This document shows, piece after piece, positions 59,101 to 64,000 of a stretch of DNA of 64,000 nt (positions within the stretch are counted from its first letter, which is position 1; each line of letters starts with the position of its first letter). The notes beneath the pieces were generated by a model. The model was not told where the DNA came from. It searched no databases and was given only the letters and a program-made list of their open reading frames with translations. The position numbers were made by a program, and so were the translations under genes. The DNA is from Sciurus carolinensis (Eukaryota > Chordata > Mammalia > Rodentia > Sciuridae): NCBI RefSeq assembly GCF_902686445.1, contig NW_025920107.1:868001-932000 (forward strand), given 5' to 3'.

Positions 59101-60019
59101 AATAAATCTTCCTCTAAGTACTGCTTTCATAGTGTCCCAGAGATTTTGATATGATGTGTCTTTGTTCTCGTTTACTTCTAAGAATTTTTTTATTTCCCTC
59201 CTGATGTCTTCTGTTATCCATTCATCATATAATAGTGTATTATTTAATCTCCAGGTATTGGAGAAGTTTCTGTTTTTTATTCTGTCATTTATTTCTAATT
59301 TCAATCCATTATGATCTGATAGAGTGCAAGGTAGTATCTCTATCTTCTTGTATTTGCTAACAGTAGCTTTGTGCCATACAATATGGTCTATTTTAGAGAA
59401 GGATCCATGTGCTGCTGAGAAGAAAGTGTATTTGTTCTTTGTTGGATGGTATATTCTATATATGTCCGTTAAGTCTAAATTGTTGATTGTTGTTGAGATC
59501 TATAGTTTCTTGGTTCAATTTTTGTTTGGGTGATCTATCCAGTGGTGAGAGAGGTGTGTTAAAATCGCCTAGTATTATTGTGTTGTGGTCTATTTGATTT
59601 CTGGAATTGAGAAGGATTTGTTTGACGTATGTGGATGAGCCAATGTTTGAGGCATAGATATTTATGATTGTTATGTTTTGCTGATTTATGCTTCCCTTAA
59701 GTAGCATGTAATATCCTTCTTTATCCCTTCTGACTACTTTTGGTTTGAAGTCCAAATTATCTGAAATGAGGATGGATACTCCAGCTTTTTTGCTGTGTCC
59801 GTGTGCATGGTATGTTTTTCCCTATCCTTTCACCTTTAGTCTATGCGTATCTTTTTCTATGAGATGAGTCTCTTGCAGGCAGCATACTGTTGGATTTTTC
59901 TTTTTAATCCAATCTGCCATTCTATGTCTTTTGACTGATGAGTTCAGGCCATTAACATTCAGGGTTATTATTGTGATATGATTTGTATTCCCAGTCTGAC
60001 TCATATTTGTTTTTGACAT
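56177..60019 (-). pseudogene. L1 ORF2 of copy 2, broken
   Basis: Minus-strand start near 60019 (MSKTNMSQTGNTNHITIITL). The endonuclease pieces are CLQETHLIEKDTHRLKV (60019-59822) and LGDFNTPLSPLDRSPKQKLN (59755-59456). The 371-codon frame 58462-57347 is the longest open frame in the window and holds the RT core: [49 protein letters not shown] and the catalytic [12 protein letters not shown]. The C-terminal pieces (57289-56981, 56917-56606, 56554-56177) carry [14 protein letters not shown] and related motifs. Several frameshifts and stops separate these, so no full ORF2 protein (about 1270 residues) can be made, though the RT core is intact. Confidence 0.93.
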
Positions 60020-60079
60020 GATTTGGTTTCTCCTTTATTTGGCTCTTCCTTTAGGCTAGCACATCCTGATGCTGATTTG

Positions 60080-61078
60080 CATTGTTGTTTTTCATCTCTT
60101 CCTCATGGAATATTTTGCTGAGAATGGTCTGTATTGTTGGCTTTCTTTTTGTAAATTCCTTTAGCTTTTGTTTATCATGGAAGGATCTTAATTCATCGTC
60201 AAATTTGAAGGTAAGATTTGCTGGGTATAAGATTCTTGGTTGGCATCTGTTTTCTTTCAGGGTTTGGTAAATGTTGTTCCAGGCCCTTCTAGCTTTTAGG
60301 GTCTGGATTGAAAAATCTGCTTATATTCTTATTTGTTTCCCTCTGAATGTAATTTGATTCTTTTCTCTCATGGCCTTTAAAATTCTGTCTTTATTTTGTA
60401 TGTTAGGTATTTTCACAATAATGTGCCTTGGTGTGGGTCTGTTGTAATTTTGTATGTTTGGAGTTCTATAAGCCTCTTGTACTTGGTTTTCCATTTCATT
60501 CATCAGATTTGGGAAATTTTCTGATATTATTTCATTGAATAGATTGTTCATTCCTTTGGTTTGTTTCTCTAAACCTTCCTCAATCCCAATAATTCTTAAA
60601 TATGACCTTTTCATTATATCCCATAATTCTTGTAGATTCTGTTCATGATTTCTTACCATCTTCTCTGTTTGTCCAACTTTCTTTTCAAGATTAAATAATT
60701 TGTCTTCAATGTCTGAGGTTCTGTCTTCCAGGTGTTCTATCCTATTGGTTATGCTTTCTATGGAGTTTTTAACTTGATTTATTGTTTCTTTCATTTCAAG
60801 TATTTCAGTTTGTTTTTTTTTTTTCAGTGTCTCTAACTCTTTATTGAAATGATCTCTTGCTTCCTGTATTTGGTCTTTTAACTGTTGATTGGTGTGATCA
60901 TTTAATGCTTGCATTTGCTATTTCATCTCCTCCTTCAATGCCTGCATTTGCTCTTTCATCTCCTCATTTGCTTCCCTGATCATTTTAATTATGTATGTTC
61001 TGAACTCCCTTTCTGACTTTTCTTCTGCTGTGCTGTCAAGGGTTTTATTGATGTAGTATCTAGGTTTGTTTGGGACAT
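60080..61078 (-). pseudogene. L1 ORF1 of copy 2, broken
   Basis: The likely start is the ATG whose complement lies at 61076-61078. The main surviving frame (60914-60321, 197 codons) has the coiled coil (IEHLEDRTSDIEDKLFNLE), the RRM-like core ending LRIIGIEEGLE and the start of the C-terminal domain (NRPTPRHIIVKIPNIQNKDR). An extra repeat of 'ctcctc…aatgcctgcatttgctctttcatctc' near 60905-60965 duplicates about 40 bp of the N-terminal region. Stops flank the frame on both sides. Confidence 0.88.
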
Positions 61079-61119
61079 TTTCTTCCCTTGTTTTCTCATA
61101 TTGGTCAGCTGTCAGTGGG

Positions 61120-62451
61120 ACCCTGAGATATTGCAGATTTCCTCTGTTGGCTTATAGTGTCCCGGTAGATTTCCAGTGTATCACCTCCCCGTTTTCAGTA
61201 TCCTGAAGTCTTGGAGGCATTTGACAATGCAGTACATCTGAAGAAAGCTGCCCCTAGCCCCCTACCGGTTCCAGGGTTTGGAGCTGGCTCTTTATGGAAA
61301 GGCTCTCACTGGGGGCCTGCACCGTGCAGCTGGCTGTATGGGAGGAGCCCACTTCCGGAGTTAGGAAGGCTACCTGGGGAAGACTCTAGCTGCCCTGCCC
61401 TGCTCTGATAAGCCACCCCTATCTGTGCCTGCTGCCCAGGCCAAATTTCACCCAGTAGGACAGACTCACCCGATGACTCTATTTTTGTCCAAGTCTCTCA
61501 AATCCTCCCCTTCTTGAGTCCTGGGTTCTGGAGCGACTGGAGATGCAGTCGCCCTCTAGGCCGCCATCTTGGATCACCCCGTGGAAAGAGCCTGCTGCCA
61601 GAGTGGGCAGAGCCGCCTGAAGAGGTCTCTGGCTGCCCTACCTTGATTCCAGAGGCTGCTTGCGGATTGAAGCTCTCCATTGGTTTGGGGACTTGTGGTT
61701 GGTTCTATGTAGAAAGTCTCTCACTGGGCGGTCTGTTCCGAGAAGCTAGCCTTGAAAGGCACCTCCCACTGCAGGGGTCCAGGCTGCTTGGGGAGGTCTC
61801 TGGTTCCCCTATCCTGGTCCCTGAAACTAATTGCATGCCAGAGTATGCCACGCTGGCTCTGGGACTTGGAGCTTGTTCTGGTCAGAAAGGCTCTCACTAG
61901 GAGTCCTGCTCCGAGAACCTCGAGAAGCTGGCTGTGTGGGCAGGGCCCACCACCGGAGTGAGGAAGGCTACCTTGGGAAGACTCTAGCTGCCCTGCCCTG
62001 CTCCGATAAGCCACCTCTATCTGGGCCTGCCACCCGGGCCGAGCATTACCCAGTTGGCAGACTCACCCGTGGCTCAATATCAGTCCGAGTCTCTCAATGC
62101 CTCCCCTTCTTAACTCCTGGGTTCTGGAGCGACTGGGGATGCAGTCCCCCTGTAGTCCACCATCTTGGATCATCCCATGGAAAGAGCCTGTGGCCGGAGT
62201 GGGCAGTGCCACCTGAAGAGGTCTCTGGCTGCCCTGCCCTGATCACAGAGGCTGCTTGCGCATTGAAGCTCTCCGTTGGTTCGGGGACTTGTGGCTGGCT
62301 CTATGTAAAAAGCCTCTCACTGGGCGGTCTGCTCCAAGAAGCTAGCCTTGAAAGGCACCTCCCACTGCAGGAGTCCAGGCTGCTTGTGGAACTCTCTGGC
62401 TTCCCTATCCTGGTCCCTGAAGCTGTTTGCATGCCGGAGTATGCCGCACTC
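61120..62451 (-). promoter_or_regulatory. L1 copy 2 5'UTR with ~600-bp monomers
   Basis: GC-rich. The module 'agactcacccg…gttctggagcgactgg…gatgcagtc…ccatcttggatca' occurs at about 61463-61578 and again at about 62061-62175, a period near 600 bp. The intervening 'gaagctagccttgaaaggcacctcccactgcagg' recurs in register (61742 and 62340). This is a tandem-monomer promoter, the type known from mouse L1, and each unit carries a CCATCTTGG (YY1-type) core. Confidence 0.8.
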
Positions 62452-62465
62452 TCTTCCCACCTCTT
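62452..62465. repeat. Right target-site duplication of L1 copy 2
   Basis: Exact repeat of the 14 nt at 55899-55912. Confidence 0.9.
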
Positions 62466-62721
62466 ATGTTACAGGAGTTTCTGGCTTACACTGCCGTAAT
62501 CTTCCTGCCTCCCACGTTATGTCCTAACATGCTATTGGTTCCTTCAAACCCACGAGATTCCAATATCTGGGAGAGGCCACGTGCCATCTTTCTCTTCTTC
62601 TTTCTTCCCCCACCCCAGCGGATGTGAATTGTACGCATAAAATAAAGTCCCTTGTGTAAGACTTCATGTCTGCTGAGCATTTTTCTGGGAGCTATCAATG
62701 AGCCACAACTGCTCCTATTAG
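62466..62721 (+). mobile_element. LTR-like element, right part
   Basis: Continues the ~60-bp unit interrupted by L1 (ttatgttacaggagtttctgg). It then has a GC-mixed region, AATAAA at 62641-62646 ('gcataaaataaagtcccttgtg') and a 3' end near 'ccacaactgctcctattag'. A TG start, tandem units and a poly-A signal about 80 bp before the end fit a solo retroviral-type LTR. An aatg repeat at both borders is a possible target-site duplication, but the end is not a clean CA, so borders are approximate. No internal retroviral genes are present. Confidence 0.5.
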
Positions 62722-63424
62722 AATGTTTCCTTTCTTCCAGCAAATTTGGGTTCTGGGAACTCAGACCATGAGAACCATCACCAATTGACTTTGCCTGTTT
62801 ATATTTCCTGACATCCACTGGCTAAGTTGATGAGACATTTCCTCATTGAAAGAAACTGGTCTTTCCTAGTAGAAACACCTTCCTCTAACTCACCTCTACC
62901 TCAGATGTAGGCAAGATCCACAACCGTCACTGGCTTGTGTATTTTGCACAGCACTCTGCTGGTCAGAAATTGCCAAAGTAAAATGCAAAAAGTAAAAGGA
63001 AAAGGAAAAAAAGATCAAGGAAGGGGTCAGGTATTTGTGAATGTAATGGCTGGGGAGGCAATGCCCAATGATCATCAGAATATCCTTTCATACTAACAAA
63101 TGGCATATTCTAATACCCACAAACCCTGCCTCTCTTAGTGCCCTGTCCACCATGGATCACTGGTAAAATTTTCTGCACAGGGATCAGCTATAACCGGTTT
63201 CCTTCTTATGTAAAGATGGGATATTTTTTCCCTCAGGACAAACCCCTAGATTGTATGACTTGAGATGCAAAAAGGGTCATTTGCAAGATTGTTGTGAAAA
63301 GGAGAATTAAGAATTCCTTAATCATTGATTGGCTTTGTCTAGTGTTGCCTCTCTGAATAGAACTTCAGAGACACAAATCTCAGGGGATCAAGTCTCTTAT
63401 GTTAAAAAAGCTCATGCTGTGCTG

Positions 63425-63545
63425 AAAATATAGCCCATCCCTTACAGCACTGGCTTTGCAAGCGGAAAACCCAGGGTTTGAATCCCCAGCAACGTGGGAC
63501 TGGTGGTGGGGCAAAACAAACAAAGCAAAAAAAAAAAAAAAAAAA
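63425..63545 (+). mobile_element. ID/tRNA-like SINE within duplication copy B
   Basis: 'atagcccatcccttacagcactggctttgcaagcggaaaacccagggtttgaatccccagcaacg', followed by a long poly-A at 63525-63545. It is the counterpart of the element at 52695-52798 in copy A. Confidence 0.7.
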
Positions 63546-64000
63546 CCACTTCTGAGGGTTCCAAACTTCCATCCTCCCAAACTGTTTCTTGGTTCTCCTC
63601 TGCTATTCAGCAAAATTGACACTGTTCAAGATCTACTAGTTTCACCTGCAAGCAATTTCCATTGACACCTTTCAGCCTGGAGCTGCACTCTGAGGGAGCA
63701 CTGAATCCCTAGCCATGTACAGAGCTTAAGGGTATGTGTTCCTTCACATCTTTCAATTCTCCTTAGTTTAGATGTTACATCTCACACATGACTATGCTAT
63801 TCCCATCTTTTCCCTGCAACTTCTCCAGATAGGCAATGTGTACCAGGTTTCAGTGGCAGGAAATTCAAAATGACACCTCAATGCCCCTTGCCAATTTTGA
63901 GACTTTATGGACACAATCCCACAGTGCCAATGAAGGGGACTTCAACACCTGAGCACTTTCCTTGTGAAACATGAGGTCTACTGGAAAACCAACATATGAA

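Larger units (their letters stand above)
55913..62451 (-). mobile_element. L1 (LINE-1) copy 2, 6.5 kb, minus strand
   Basis: Bounded by an exact 14-bp target-site duplication inside an LTR-like element. On the minus strand it has a 5'UTR of about 1.3 kb with two ~600-bp monomers, ORF1, ORF2, a 3'UTR with a telomere-like tract and a short A-tail region ((GTT)n complement). Both ORFs are broken. The 5' end lies inside a monomer, as is common for monomer-type L1s. It is closely similar to copy 1 over the ORFs but differs in the 5'UTR middle. Confidence 0.95.
55152..64000 (+). repeat. Segmental duplication copy B (interrupted by insertions)
   Basis: Paralogous to copy A in direct orientation. 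It is matched at 55152-55335, about 55736-55795 and 62725 to the window end. Between those pieces lie an insert of about 390 bp and the LTR-plus-L1 block. Matching stretches differ by frequent substitutions, so the duplication is not very recent. Confidence 0.85.

Overview
The window is non-coding nuclear DNA from a rodent, most likely a sciurid (ground squirrel, marmot or relative). The main clue is the SINE content. Many elements are dimers of a B1/7SL-like half joined to a tRNA-Ala/ID-like half (a 'ggatgtggctcagtggttgagtgcccctgggttcaatccctggtacc'-type box), a composition known from squirrels. Classic ID elements and a squirrel-type ID variant with an (ATAAA)n tail are also present. I find no intact protein-coding gene. 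Almost all short open frames are chance frames or fragments of LINE-1.

Layout: 1-14314 is mostly AT-rich intergenic DNA with SINEs, a MIR and two small exon-like blocks at 5942-6146. 14330-21027 is a nearly complete L1 on the minus strand with a 15-bp target-site duplication. 21390-24250 holds two old HAL1-like pieces in inverted order, plus SINEs. 25172-26190 is an L1 ORF2 fragment. 26557-27935 carries the last three coding exons of RANBP2 (last Ran-binding domain plus C-terminal cyclophilin domain), with introns kept but the frame destroyed. It is followed by 3'UTR-like sequence and, at 30770-30846 and 32667-32724, by two blocks matching the first two exons of CCDC138. RANBP2 and CCDC138 are adjacent and co-oriented in mammals, so 26.5-32.7 kb looks like a decayed duplicate of that locus. 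37177-38615 is another L1 fragment. It abuts 38692-38984, a degenerate immunoglobulin kappa variable (IGKV) exon with a well-preserved 12-bp-spacer recombination signal.

The right third contains old repeats (MLT1-like LTR, hAT-like relic, L1M pieces) and a direct duplication. Copy A is about 51702-53249. Copy B starts near 55152 and runs off the window end. Copy B was interrupted by a roughly 390-bp insert, then by an LTR-like element, which in turn was split by a second large L1 (55913-62451, minus strand, 14-bp target-site duplication).

Nothing here forms a working operon-like or pathway unit. The interest lies in genome history: a RANBP2-CCDC138 relic beside an IGKV relic, nested insertions that can be ordered in time, and two L1 copies with different modular 5'UTRs and a telomere-like G-rich tract in the 3'UTR. 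Family assignments were made by eye and by recall of protein families, with no database search.
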